A DNA stretch of 64,000 nt from JAIBJN01 sp963847985 (GTDB lineage Bacteria > Actinomycetota > Thermoleophilia > Gaiellales > Gaiellaceae). The position numbers were made by a program, and so were the translations under genes. The notes below the pieces were generated by a model that had not been told where the DNA came from, made no database searches, and was given only the letters and a program-made list of their open reading frames with translations. How positions within the stretch are numbered: the stretch's first letter is position 1; every line of letters begins with the position of its first letter. Positions 35,215 to 43,796 of this stretch are shown here, piece after piece. The DNA lies in the NCBI GenBank assembly GCA_963847985.1, contig CAWKBS010000002.1:177713-241712 (forward strand). The letters run 5' to 3'.

Positions 35215-35393
35215 TGGCTGTGCCTGGGGAAATCATCGAAGGCAAAAAGCCGGCCTTTGCAGGCATTTCAACCCTCTCCACACGCTTATCCACAGGTGTG
35301 GAAAGGTCGCTCCTTGCGTCGTTTCATGCGCCTTCGCGCCTGTGGATTTCGAGCCGGCGACTCCTCATGTGCCGATGCGCCGGGACGCTCATC
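35215..35393. other. Candidate origin of replication (oriC) with DnaA boxes
   Basis: The dnaA-rpmH gap contains a perfect DnaA box TTATCCACA (35286-35294) flanked by CTCTCCACA (35274-35282) and, on the other strand, CTTTCCACA (as TGTGGAAAG, 35297-35305) and AAATCCACA (as TGTGGATTT, 35341-35349). The close, oppositely oriented sites next to dnaA, with leftward and rightward genes diverging here, suggest the origin or a DnaA autoregulatory site. No long AT-rich unwinding element is evident. Confidence 0.6.
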
Positions 35394-35399
35394 TATACT
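35394..35399 (+). promoter_or_regulatory. Candidate -10 of the rpmH operon
   Basis: TATACT lies 45 bp before the rpmH start. The -35 region (around 35371-35376) is not a clear match. A GGCCGC-AGGA-GCGGCC hairpin (35408-35423) follows in the presumed leader. Confidence 0.4.
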
Positions 35400-35444
35400 G
35401 ACCACCCGGCCGCAGGAGCGGCCGTTTCGACACTCTCATCTCTC

Positions 35445-35579
35445 GTGAAGCGAACGTACCAGCCGAACGTCCGCCGGCGGAAGCGCCGGCACGGATTCCG
35501 AGCGCGGATGTCGACGCGCGCGGGTCGCGCGATCCTCAAGCGGCGCCGCGCCAAGGGTCGTAAGCGCCTCTCCGCGTGA
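35445..35579 (+). CDS. rpmH: 50S ribosomal protein L34
   Basis: L34 has 44 residues from GTG 35445 (VKRTYQPNVRRRKRRHGF) and ends KRRRAKGRKRLSA, the highly basic family sequence at full length. It heads the rightward rnpA-yidD-yidC-jag block, as in most bacteria. Confidence 0.96.
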   Translation: MKRTYQPNVRRRKRRHGFRARMSTRAGRAILKRRRAKGRKRLSA

Positions 35580-35589
35580 GCGCGGCAGA

Positions 35590-35952
35590 GTGACCCGACG
35601 CCAGCACCGTCTTTCCCGCTCCCGCGACTTCGACGCCGTCTACCGGAAGGGCCGGTCCGTCTCGACGCGCTTTCTCGTGCTCTACTCGTTTCCGCGCGAG
35701 GAGGATCTCGATGCCGGCCCGCGGCTCGGCCTGGCCGTCTCGCGCCAGCTTGGAGGCGCGGTCGAGCGGAACCGCCTGAAGCGTCGCCTGCGGGCGGCGT
35801 TCGACGAGCTCGCCGAGCGGCTCCCCGCCGGGCACGACTACGTCCTCATCGCCCGGCCGGGCCTGGGCGAGGCGCTCGAGAGCCGGGGGTTCCCGTGGCT
35901 GTCGGAACGTGTCGACGAGGTCTTTCGGCTGGCCGAAGGGACGGCGGCGTGA
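35590..35952 (+). CDS. rnpA: Ribonuclease P protein component
   Basis: RnpA is the basic protein that assists the RNase P RNA in maturing tRNA 5' ends. The 120-residue protein from GTG 35590 has an N-terminal RLSRSRDFDAVYRKGRS segment and the RNR signature AVERNRLKRRLRAAFDEL. It lies 10 nt after rpmH, and its stop overlaps the yidD start (GTGA). Confidence 0.94.
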   Translation: MTRRQHRLSRSRDFDAVYRKGRSVSTRFLVLYSFPREEDLDAGPRLGLAVSRQLGGAVERNRLKRRLRAAFDELAERLPAGHDYVLIARPGLGEALESRGFPWLSERVDEVFRLAEGTAA

Positions 35953-36185
35953 GGCACATCGTCGCCCTGCCGATCCACGCCTACCGCGCGCTCGTGAGCC
36001 CGCTGCTCGGCGCACGCTGCAAGTACCACCCGAGCTGCTCGCGCTACGCCCTTGATGCCCTGCAAGAGTACGGGGTGGCCCGCGGCCTCGTGCTCGCCGG
36101 CTGGCGCCTTCTGCGCTGCAACCCGTGGAGCCGCGGCGGCGTGGACTACGCCCGCGACCAGACGCTGTTCGGGGCGCGCCGATGA
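35949..36185 (+). CDS. yidD: YidD membrane protein insertion efficiency factor
   Basis: A 78-residue YidD protein from GTG 35949 (GTGA overlap with rnpA). It has the family core YRALVSPLLGARCKYHPSCSRYALDAL and LRCNPWSRGG, with the conserved Cys residues. It probably helps YidC-dependent insertion at the membrane. Its TGA overlaps the yidC ATG. Confidence 0.93.
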   Translation: MRHIVALPIHAYRALVSPLLGARCKYHPSCSRYALDALQEYGVARGLVLAGWRLLRCNPWSRGGVDYARDQTLFGARR

Positions 36186-37723
36186 CGGGCCTCCTCCATC
36201 CGATCGAGGACGTCCTCACCTCGCTCCTCGAGTGGCTGCACGCCACGGTAGGCCTCCCGTGGGCGTGGGCGATCGTCGTGCTGACGCTGATCGTGCGGAT
36301 CGTGATCCTCCCGCTGACCATCAAGCAGATCCGCTCGATGCAGCGGCTGCAGCTGCACGCGCCGGAGCTCAAGGCGATCCAGCAGAAGTACAAGCACGAC
36401 AAGCAGAAGATGAACGAGGAGGTCATGAAGTTCTACCGGGAGAACAACGTGAACCCACTCGCGTCGTGCTTCCCGCTTCTGCTCCAGATCCCGATCTTCT
36501 TCGCGCTCTTCTACGTCCTCAAGGACTTCGAGGACGAGGTCTTCCCGAAGTACCCCGAGTCCGATCTCGGCTGGCTCAACATCGTCCCGAACATCACCCA
36601 GGACATCAACACGCACTGGTCCGGGTGGCTGCTCCTCGTGATCTACGTCGGCAGCCAGGTCGCCTCGACGTTCTTCATGTCGACGGCGATGGACCCGCGG
36701 CAGCGCTACCTGTTCCTGGCCCTTCCGTTCCTCTTCATCTTCTTCGTCATCAACTTCCCGATCGGCCTCATGCTCTACTGGTCGACGACGAACCTCTGGA
36801 CGGTCGGACAGGGCCTGGTCACGCGCAGGCTGGTGCCGAAGCCGGCTCCGCCGCCGAAACGCACCTCGAAGACGCCGCCGAAGACGCCGCCCGCCGGCGA
36901 CTCGGGCGCAGCTCCCGAGGCGGCGACGGCTGACTCGGCCGCCGGCCACGGGCAGCAGCGGGCAGCAGCGGGTCCGCCGCCGGAAGAAGAAGGGCCCGAG
37001 GGCACGGCGGTGACCGAGCCCGGGAGCGAACCACTCACCGACGGCGTCGTCGAGGGCGAGGGAGAGACCGTCGGCGAGGCCAAGTGGACGGCGCTGCGCG
37101 AGCTCGAGCGGCGCTTCCCCGGCCTGGACAAGGCCAGCGTCCGTTTCACCGTCGTCTCCGAGGGCGAGCGCGGTCTTCTGGGCGTCGGGCAGGTGCCGGC
37201 ACGCGTGCTTGCCCGCGTCGACGAGGCGCCGCGCCCGTCCGCGCCGGCCACGGAGGAGCCCGGCTCCCCCGGAGCCAAGCTCCGCGAGCTGCTCGAGCAG
37301 GTCTGCACGGCGCTCGGAGCGCCGTGCCGCATCGACGTGTCGGAGGACGACGAGGTCATCTACGCGACCTTGACCGGCCCCGAGCTCGGCCTCGTCATCG
37401 GCAAGCGGGGGCACACGATCGACGCCATCCAGTACCTGGCGAACGCGATTCTCTGGCGCGCGTCCCCCGACGGCTTGCGCAAGGAGGTCATCGTCGATGC
37501 GGCCGGATACCGCGAGCGCCGCCGCTCCTCCCTGGAAGACATGGCCGATCGGGCCGCCTCCGATGCTCTGCAGGGAGGCCGTGCCGTCGCCCTCGAGCCC
37601 ATGACCGCCGTGGAGCGCAAGATCGTCCACGTCCACCTGGCCGAGCGTGAGGACGTCGTCACCTCGAGCGACGGGACGGAGCCGAACCGGCGCGTCGTCG
37701 TCGCCCCCGCTCCCTCGGAGTGA
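36182..37723 (+). CDS. YidC membrane insertase fused in frame to Jag (KhpB) RNA-binding protein
   Basis: One 513-codon frame encodes two proteins that are normally separate. Residues 1-217 are a short Oxa1/YidC insertase with membrane segments around 25-45, 95-115, 147-167 and 175-200 and a conserved NPLASCFPLLLQIP segment. Residues 218-295 are a Pro/Ala/Glu-rich linker. Residues 295-347 are a Jag-N domain (GLLGVGQVPARV). A KH domain has GLVIGKRGHTIDAIQYLAN (403-421), and the R3H domain (about 465-507) has RKIVH. No stop or frame break lies between them. A GTG at 37010 with GAGG upstream could allow separate initiation of Jag. ATG 36182 overlaps the yidD stop, and the end overlaps rsmG. Confidence 0.92.
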   Translation: MTGLLHPIEDVLTSLLEWLHATVGLPWAWAIVVLTLIVRIVILPLTIKQIRSMQRLQLHAPELKAIQQKYKHDKQKMNEEVMKFYRENNVNPLASCFPLLLQIPIFFALFYVLKDFEDEVFPKYPESDLGWLNIVPNITQDINTHWSGWLLLVIYVGSQVASTFFMSTAMDPRQRYLFLALPFLFIFFVINFPIGLMLYWSTTNLWTVGQGLVTRRLVPKPAPPPKRTSKTPPKTPPAGDSGAAPEAATADSAAGHGQQRAAAGPPPEEEGPEGTAVTEPGSEPLTDGVVEGEGETVGEAKWTALRELERRFPGLDKASVRFTVVSEGERGLLGVGQVPARVLARVDEAPRPSAPATEEPGSPGAKLRELLEQVCTALGAPCRIDVSEDDEVIYATLTGPELGLVIGKRGHTIDAIQYLANAILWRASPDGLRKEVIVDAAGYRERRRSSLEDMADRAASDALQGGRAVALEPMTAVERKIVHVHLAEREDVVTSSDGTEPNRRVVVAPAPSE

Positions 37724-38340
37724 CGGCTTCCGACCCGCGGCTCGGGCGCTGGCTCGAGGCGCTTCTGGCGACCCCGGGGCTGACCGCCGCGCGGGACATC
37801 GCCGAGGCGCGTCGCGTCCACGTCGACGACGCGCTCGCGGCGGCTGGGCTAGTCGAGGAAGGGCCGATCGTCGACGTCGGCTCGGGCGGCGGCTCTCCCG
37901 GGATCCCGCTCGCGGCCGTCCTGCCCGAGCTACGGGTCGACCTGCTCGAGGCGCAACGGCGCAAGTGCGCTTTCCTCGAAGCCGCGGCAGCGGAGTTCCC
38001 GAACGTCGAGGTCGTGTGTGCCCGCGCCGAGGAGCACGGGCGCGGCGAGGGGCGCGAGGCGTACGGCACCGCCGTGGCCCAGGCCCTGGCGCCGCCGCCG
38101 GTGGCGCTCGAGTGGTGCCTGCCGCTCGTCCGCGAGGGCGGCCGGGTCGTCCTCCTCGCCGGCGGCGTGGACCTTGAGGCGGCCGCGGCGGCCGCGGCGG
38201 CCGTCGGGGGCGCGCCCCCGGAAGCCGTTGCCCTGCCCGGCTCCGAGCGGCGGTCGCTGCTCGTCGTCCGGAAGGCCGGCCCGACGCCGGATCGCTTTCC
38301 ACGACGGCCGGGCGCTGCCCGGAAACGTCCTCTGGCCTGA
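37720..38340 (+). CDS. rsmG: 16S rRNA (guanine527-N7)-methyltransferase
   Basis: A 206-residue SAM-dependent methyltransferase (RsmG/GidB). GTG 37720 overlaps the previous stop as GTGA. The SAM motif is IVDVGSGGGSPGIPLA, followed by VDLLEAQRRKCAFLEAA and VVCARAEEHGR. The C-terminal part (AVAQALAPPPVALEWCLPLVREGG) fits the family. It modifies G527 of 16S rRNA in E. coli numbering. Its position between jag and parA is conserved in bacteria. Confidence 0.92.
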   Translation: MTASDPRLGRWLEALLATPGLTAARDIAEARRVHVDDALAAAGLVEEGPIVDVGSGGGSPGIPLAAVLPELRVDLLEAQRRKCAFLEAAAAEFPNVEVVCARAEEHGRGEGREAYGTAVAQALAPPPVALEWCLPLVREGGRVVLLAGGVDLEAAAAAAAAVGGAPPEAVALPGSERRSLLVVRKAGPTPDRFPRRPGAARKRPLA

Positions 38341-38354
38341 CTAGCATCGGTTCC

Positions 38355-39107
38355 GTGGGGAAGGTCTTCGCCCTGGCGAACCAGAAGGGCGGCGTCGGCA
38401 AGACGACGACCGCCGTCAACGTGGCAGCGTGCCTCGCCGAGGCGGGCGCCTCGACCCTCGTCGTCGACCTCGACCCGCAGGCGAATGCGACTTCGGGGCT
38501 GGGGGAGCGCGCGAACGGCACGTCCACCTACGACCTCCTCGACGGTGCGCCCCTGGAGGAGCTGACGCACGAGACGTCCGTCCCCAACCTCCACCTCGTC
38601 CCTTCGCGGCCGGAGTTGGCCGGCGCGGCTGTCGAGCTGGCCCGCCGCGACGACGGCGAGACCTTCCTCCCGCAGGCTCTCGTCCCAGCGCGGGAGCGCT
38701 ACGACTTCGTCTTCATCGACTGCCCGCCGTCGCTCGGGCCGCTCACCGTGAACGCGCTGGCGGCCACCGACCGCGTGCTCGTGCCGGTGCAGTGCGAGTA
38801 CTACGCGCTCGAGGGGCTCGCGCAGCTTCTCCACTCGATCGAGCTCGTCCGCGCGCGGCTGAATCCGAAGCTGGCGCTCGCCGGAATGATCCTGACCATG
38901 GTGGACGGGCGGACGCGCCTGGCCGCCGATGTGGCCGCCGAGGTCCGGCGGCATTTCGGCGACCTCGTCTTCGAGGCAGTCGTCCCGCGCAGCGTCAGAC
39001 TCGCCGAGGCGCCGAGCCACGGGCTGCCGATCACCCTCTACGACCGCTCCTCCGCCGGAGCGGACGCCTACTACCGCGTGGCGAGCGAGCTTGTCGACCG
39101 CGGCTAA
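38355..39107 (+). CDS. parA: Chromosome-partitioning ATPase ParA/Soj
   Basis: ParA is a Walker-type ATPase that moves ParB-origin complexes. The 250-residue protein from GTG 38355 has the deviant Walker A KGGVGKTTTAVN, DLDPQANATSGLG, FIDCPPSLGPLTVNAL and the C-terminal PRSVRLAEAPSHGLP. It overlaps parB by 17 bp. The short N-terminus without HTH is the chromosomal type. Confidence 0.95.
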   Translation: MGKVFALANQKGGVGKTTTAVNVAACLAEAGASTLVVDLDPQANATSGLGERANGTSTYDLLDGAPLEELTHETSVPNLHLVPSRPELAGAAVELARRDDGETFLPQALVPARERYDFVFIDCPPSLGPLTVNALAATDRVLVPVQCEYYALEGLAQLLHSIELVRARLNPKLALAGMILTMVDGRTRLAADVAAEVRRHFGDLVFEAVVPRSVRLAEAPSHGLPITLYDRSSAGADAYYRVASELVDRG

Positions 39108-39956
39108 CCCCGGCCAGCGCCGTGGCCTCGGTCGGGGCCTCGAGGTCCTGATCGGCGGCGCCGCCTCGGCCACCGAGCTTGCGCAGATCCCCGTCGGCTC
39201 GATCCGCCCGAACTCCCGCCAGCCGCGCCGGCGATTGGACGGCGAGGGCATCGACGAGCTCGCCGAGTCGATCCGCGCCCAGGGTCTCGTCCAGCCGGTG
39301 GTCGTTCGGACGGCGCCCGAGGGCGGATACGAGCTGATCGCAGGCGAGCGCCGCTGGCGCGCCGCGCGCGTGGCGGGGCTGGCGACGGTGCCGGCGCTCG
39401 TCCGGGAGTCGGACGACCGTGACTCCCTCCTGGTCGCATTGGTCGAGAACGTCGCCCGTGAAGACCTCTCGCCAGTGGACGAGGCCCGCGCCTATGCGGT
39501 CCTGATGGACGAGTTCGGTCTCGCGCTGGGCGAGGTGGCGGAGCACGTGGGCCGCTCGAAGCCGACCGTCTCGAACCGCGTGCGCCTGCTCGAGTTACCG
39601 GACGACGTCCTCGGCCTGGTCGAGCGCGGTCAGCTCTCGGAAGGCCACGCGCGGGCCGTCCTGGCGGTGCCCGACAACGAGGAACGCCGCCGCCTGGCGC
39701 GGCGGATCGTGCGCCAGGGCCTGTCCGTCCGGGCCGCCGAGCGCGCGGCCCGCTGGGCGGGCGCCCGTACGAAGCCGAGGCGCAAGCAGCCCGTCGACCC
39801 GGCCCTGGCCGAGCGGATGAAGGACGCTCTCCGCCGTCTGACCGGCGCCGATGCGAAGGTCGTCGCCGGGCGGGTGGAGCTCTACTTCGCGGACGAGGTC
39901 GAGCTGGAGGAGATCGTGGAGGCGCTCGAGCGTGCGTCGCTACAATCTTCCGGCGC

Positions 39957-39966
<10 letters not shown>
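39091..39966 (+). CDS. parB: Chromosome-partitioning protein ParB/Spo0J
   Basis: ParB binds parS, loads by CTP-dependent clamping and recruits SMC. The protein opens with the signature RRGLGRGLEVLI, then IRPNSRQPRRRLD, the CTP-binding GERRWRAARVAG and ENVAREDLSPVDEARAY. An HTH (LGEVAEHVGRSKPTVSNRVRLL) and a C-terminal dimer domain follow. TTG 39091 (17-bp overlap with parA) is the best start, giving 291 residues. The last three codons and the stop lie inside the tRNA-Ile gene. I found no convincing parS in the window. Confidence 0.94.
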
Positions 39967-40030
<64 letters not shown>

Positions 40031-40043
40031 TCTCCGCATGCCC

Positions 40044-41636
40044 TCACGGCGACGGCTCGCAGCTGCCGTCGAGCGACCGGACGACGCCGCAGAGCGTCCT
40101 GAGGCTCTGGCTGAAGTACCTGGTCAGCCGCGGCGAGGTCACCTCGGTCGATTGCTCGGCGGCCGCCATTGCTGTCGCTCCCGCCTCGGCCACGGCCAGG
40201 CGATCGCCGAACGGCCCGCGCGCCGTCAGCAAGAGCCAAGAGTCGAACTCCCTGACCTCGTAACTCGGGCCGAGCCGGGCCTGCAGTCCGGCTGTGTCGA
40301 CCCGGCGGGCGAAGTCCAGAGGAATTGCGAGGTGGAGCGAGCCGACCGGAAACTGCATTCGCTCGAAGACCGGGCGATCGAGCGCCGGCGAGCCTCGCGG
40401 GAGCGAGACGGCCTCCGCCGCCGCGGGCAGCGCGGCGAGGAACACGGGCGAGCCCGGGAAGAGAACGTCACCGCGCTCGATCTCGGTGGAGAGCCAGGCT
40501 GCCGGCCCCGCCGTCGCGCTGCGCGTTCCCGACCGGAGGTCGCGAGGGTCGGGAATGACGTTGGGAGCGACCAGCGCGACCACCGTTACCGCGGCGACGC
40601 CGAGGACGGTCACCGCCCGCCCGCGATCTCGGAGGATGCGGGCGGTTCCCACGCCGACGAGCGCGGTCCAGAACGGGAGGCCGTAGATGAGATGCCGGGT
40701 CTCCAGATGCTGGGCGATGCCCCCTTCTGTCTGACCCAGGACGAGGAGCAGCGGCGTGATGACCAGGGCCAACCCGGCGAACGCCGCGAATCCCGGGCAG
40801 CGCCTCACCAGCGTGACGAACCCGATGCCGGCGAGGACGACGAACAGGAGGAACGCGGGCTCGCGGCCACCTGCCAGGCCACCGATGCTTCTGACGAAAA
40901 GACGCGTGGCCACTTCGGGGCTTGCGAGCGCTGTCTCACCTCCGGGTGTCACCTCGAAGCGATCGGCCAGGCGCAAGTGGGCGACCAGCAAGGGCACGAA
41001 GGCCAGAGAGACCAACGCCACGGGCAGCGCGGCCCGCAGCGGCCGGGCGCGCCAAAGGGCGAGCGCGACGGCCGCCTCGCACACGACGACGATCGTCCCG
41101 AACGGATGGGCCGCAGCGAGAAGCCACGCTCCCGCGGCGGCCAAGGCGGCTGCCCCCGGCGTGCGCAGAACGAGCGCGCGGACGAACAGATCGGCGGCGA
41201 GCGCTGCCGCGAACGCGAACAGCGCGTACATGCGCCCGACCGTTCCGTACACGCCAAGGAGCTGCGAGCTCGCCACGAGCAGGGCGGCCGTTATCCCGGC
41301 GACCGGCCCGCCGAGGCGACGCCCGAGGTCGAAGCAGAGACCGACCGCGCCCAGCGCGAGGATGACTGACAGCCAGCGCAGGCTCGTCGACGAGGCGTCG
41401 AAGACGAATGCCGTGTGGACGAGCACGTAGTGCAGCGGCGCGAACCCCTGGTCGCCGAGGGTGGCGGTCAGGACCTCCCCGAGCGGCCGGGCGGAGACGA
41501 GACCTGCATGGGACTCGTCCTCGTGGATCGGCTTCGTGGAGACGTCCCCGGCCAGGCGGAAGAGGAGTAGGCCGCCGGCGGCTGCGAGCGCTCCTGCGAT
41601 GAGGAGCCGCTCGCGTCGCTCAGCGCTCGCCGGCAA
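40044..41636 (-). CDS. GT-C fold membrane glycosyltransferase (second of tandem pair)
   Basis: A ~530-residue polytopic protein of the ArnT/PMT-like GT-C class, which moves sugars from polyprenyl-phosphate carriers on the outer face of the membrane. The first extracytoplasmic loop has the acidic pair in PIHEDESHAG. About ten membrane segments follow to residue ~350, then a soluble C-terminal domain. I use TTG 41636 (MPASAERRERLLIAGAL), which overlaps the upstream transferase by 17 bp; the longer reading adds low-complexity shadow sequence. The acceptor and sugar are unknown. It converges with tRNA-Ile. Confidence 0.75.
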   Translation of the reverse strand: MPASAERRERLLIAGALAAAGGLLLFRLAGDVSTKPIHEDESHAGLVSARPLGEVLTATLGDQGFAPLHYVLVHTAFVFDASSTSLRWLSVILALGAVGLCFDLGRRLGGPVAGITAALLVASSQLLGVYGTVGRMYALFAFAAALAADLFVRALVLRTPGAAALAAAGAWLLAAAHPFGTIVVVCEAAVALALWRARPLRAALPVALVSLAFVPLLVAHLRLADRFEVTPGGETALASPEVATRLFVRSIGGLAGGREPAFLLFVVLAGIGFVTLVRRCPGFAAFAGLALVITPLLLVLGQTEGGIAQHLETRHLIYGLPFWTALVGVGTARILRDRGRAVTVLGVAAVTVVALVAPNVIPDPRDLRSGTRSATAGPAAWLSTEIERGDVLFPGSPVFLAALPAAAEAVSLPRGSPALDRPVFERMQFPVGSLHLAIPLDFARRVDTAGLQARLGPSYEVREFDSWLLLTARGPFGDRLAVAEAGATAMAAAEQSTEVTSPRLTRYFSQSLRTLCGVVRSLDGSCEPSP

Positions 41637-43242
41637 GGCCGTCCCGGTCGATGGCGATGAGGGTGCGGGCCCAGCGGTCGCGGCCCTGCTCGCCGAGCCA
41701 CGCGGCGCGGACCCCGATCCCCTGCTCGACCAGCGCGCGGGCGCCGAGCGGCTCGCGCGAGCGGACGAGGAGGACGCCGGGCGAGACGCGCTCCACCTCC
41801 AGGTCGGGGTCGACCTCGAGCCGCCGCGCCGCGCGGTCGAGCCGCCGCGCCGCGCCGCCGAACAGCCAGATCCCACGCAGCCTCCCTTCCTCTCCCCTCA
41901 CGAACTCACGCACGGCGGCGGCCCCCTCGCGGCGGAGATCGTCCGTGTAGGCGGGCTCGGCGCCCGGAAGCTCCTCGACCCGGGCGGCTTCCTCCAGCTC
42001 GAGTGCCGCGTAGAGGTCGAGGAGCTCCGCGGGCCGCCCGGCCAGCGGCGTGCCGATGGAGGAGAAGAGGGCCGCGTCACCGCCGTCGGCCGCCGTGCCG
42101 ACGATCGAGCTCAGTCGGAGGTCACGCAGCCGATCGAGGCGCGACGCGGCCTCCACGGCCTGCCAGACGACGATTGCCGCGACCAGCGCTGCGGCGACCG
42201 GCAGGGGCCTCCGCACGAGCCCGCCCGCCGCCAGGCAGCCCAGCGCGACGAGGAGCAGGAAGAACGGCAGGGCCGGCAGCAGGTAGCGGGGGAAGAAGGC
42301 GGTCTCGGCGGGAACGAGACTGAAGAACGCGACTGGCACCGCAATCCAGAGCGAGAGGGCGATTCCCGTCCGCCGGTCCGCGCGGAGCGCGGCGATCAGG
42401 CCGGCGAGCGCGAACGCACCGAGGACCGCGGCGCCCAGCCACCGCTCGGAGGAAAGGGACAGGAGGCTTTCGGTCGACACCGGGCGGTCGGACGAGCCTC
42501 GGAGCAGCGAGCTCTCCGACGAGCCGACGCCGTAGCGCCGCCCCAGGACCGCCAGGGCGTAGGCGTACGGCGCCGCGACCGCCGCGAGTGTGACGAGCCC
42601 CGCCCGAGAGCTGCGGACGAATTCGCGCAGCGGCGCGCCCGAGCAGAGGAAGGCCGTAGCGAGTGCGATGCCCATGTAGAGGGGGGCGATCGGGTGGACG
42701 TACACGAGGGCGCCGGTCACGGCTCCGGCCGCGATCCAGGCCGACCGGCTGTCGCGCCTGGCCGCGCGCAAGAGCAGCCAGACAGCGACGAGCACGCACG
42801 CGAGGAAGAGGGCGTACATTCGCGCGAAGGTCGAGAGCCTCACGGCGAGAGGGGCGACGGCGAGCAGCGGCGGCAGGAGGAGGGCGGCGCCGCGCCCGCC
42901 GAGCGCGCAGCCCACGGGCGCGGAGACGACCACGGCGACCAGGAAGAGGAGCAGCGAGGGCGCGCGCAGCCCGACGAGCCCTCCCGGCCACTGGAGCGTC
43001 ACGTGCTCGATGAGGAAGAAGGCGGGCGCACCGCCGCGCTCGACGAAGACGTCCCGGAGGATGGTCGGCGGGCTCTCGGGGGCGTACTGGAGAGTGATCG
43101 CCTCGTCGACGTGCAGCGGCTCCCACCAGACCGCAGGAAGCGCCACGGCGACGGCGAGGAGGAGGGCGACGCCGAGGGACACCGCCGGCGCAACGTGACG
43201 ATGGCTACGTGCCGTAGGCGCGAGCGTAAACGTCCACCCCAC
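41620..43242 (-). CDS. GT-C fold membrane glycosyltransferase (first of tandem pair)
   Basis: A 540-residue multi-pass protein related to its downstream neighbour. After TM1 (APAVSLGVALLLAVAVALPAVW) the first outer loop has PLHVDEAITLQYAPE with the conserved Asp-Glu pair. RLSTFARMYALFLACVLVAVW, YVHPIAPLYMGIALATAFL and FFPRYLLPALPFFLLLVALG form later segments. The last ~170 residues are soluble. GTG 43242 is the start. The pair probably glycosylates an envelope polymer, lipid or protein. It is divergent from the bifunctional-nuclease family gene, with a 65-bp gap. Confidence 0.75.
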   Translation of the reverse strand: MGWTFTLAPTARSHRHVAPAVSLGVALLLAVAVALPAVWWEPLHVDEAITLQYAPESPPTILRDVFVERGGAPAFFLIEHVTLQWPGGLVGLRAPSLLLFLVAVVVSAPVGCALGGRGAALLLPPLLAVAPLAVRLSTFARMYALFLACVLVAVWLLLRAARRDSRSAWIAAGAVTGALVYVHPIAPLYMGIALATAFLCSGAPLREFVRSSRAGLVTLAAVAAPYAYALAVLGRRYGVGSSESSLLRGSSDRPVSTESLLSLSSERWLGAAVLGAFALAGLIAALRADRRTGIALSLWIAVPVAFFSLVPAETAFFPRYLLPALPFFLLLVALGCLAAGGLVRRPLPVAAALVAAIVVWQAVEAASRLDRLRDLRLSSIVGTAADGGDAALFSSIGTPLAGRPAELLDLYAALELEEAARVEELPGAEPAYTDDLRREGAAAVREFVRGEEGRLRGIWLFGGAARRLDRAARRLEVDPDLEVERVSPGVLLVRSREPLGARALVEQGIGVRAAWLGEQGRDRWARTLIAIDRDGLAGER

Positions 43243-43307
43243 GCGATGCCACCGGTCGGCGGCAGGGCGGAGAAAGCTCGTCGCTATGATCAGACGAGGC
43301 CTCGCCC

Positions 43308-43796
43308 ATGCAGGAGATGGTCATCTACGGCGTCAGCTTCGACATGGTCGGCAAGCAGCCGATCGTCTTGCTGAAGACCGCCGACGGGAACAAGTTCCTC
43401 CCCATCTGGATCGGGCATCCCGAGGCAGCAGCGATCCTGATGAAGCTCCAGGGAGCCGCGACGCCCCGGCCGATGACGCACGACCTCTTCACGGACATCC
43501 TCTCCCAGCTCGAGGCGCGTGTGGTCAAGATCGCGGTGACCGAGCTCCGCGAGAACACGTTCTACGCGCAGATCACCGTGGCGGTCGACGGCACGGAGAT
43601 CGAGATCGACTCGCGGCCCAGCGACGCGATCGCCCTGGCGGTCCGCTCGGACGCGCCCATCTATGCGGCCGAGGCCGTGATCGAGGAGAGCGCGATCGAG
43701 TTCGAGCAGGAGGACGTCGACCAGGAGGAAGTCGTCGAGGAGTTCAAGAAGTTCCTCGACGAGGTGAAGCCGGAGGACTTCTCCGAAAGTAGCTAG
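43308..43796 (+). CDS. Bifunctional nuclease (BFN/DUF151) family protein
   Basis: A 162-residue DUF151 protein. The domain is MVIYGVSFDMVGKQPIVLLK, FLPIWIGHPEAAAILMKLQG, RPMTHDLF and the signature IDSRPSDAIALAVRSDAPIY. The C-terminal 35 residues are very acidic (FEQEDVDQEEVVEEF). Plant homologs were reported to have RNase/DNase activity; the bacterial role is unclear. TATGAT (43285-43290) is a possible -10 18 bp before ATG 43308. It ends in a CTAG shared with the convergent chorismate mutase gene. Confidence 0.9.
   Translation: MQEMVIYGVSFDMVGKQPIVLLKTADGNKFLPIWIGHPEAAAILMKLQGAATPRPMTHDLFTDILSQLEARVVKIAVTELRENTFYAQITVAVDGTEIEIDSRPSDAIALAVRSDAPIYAAEAVIEESAIEFEQEDVDQEEVVEEFKKFLDEVKPEDFSESS

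Noticed and set aside
36146..38527. 793-codon open frame antisense to yidC-jag, rsmG and parA
   Set aside because: All sense genes are clear families. The antisense product is low-complexity and crosses several gene boundaries.
41461..43374. 637-codon open frame antisense to the GT-C glycosyltransferases
   Set aside because: Composition is charged and repetitive with no motif, while the minus strand gives membrane proteins with a recognisable DE loop.
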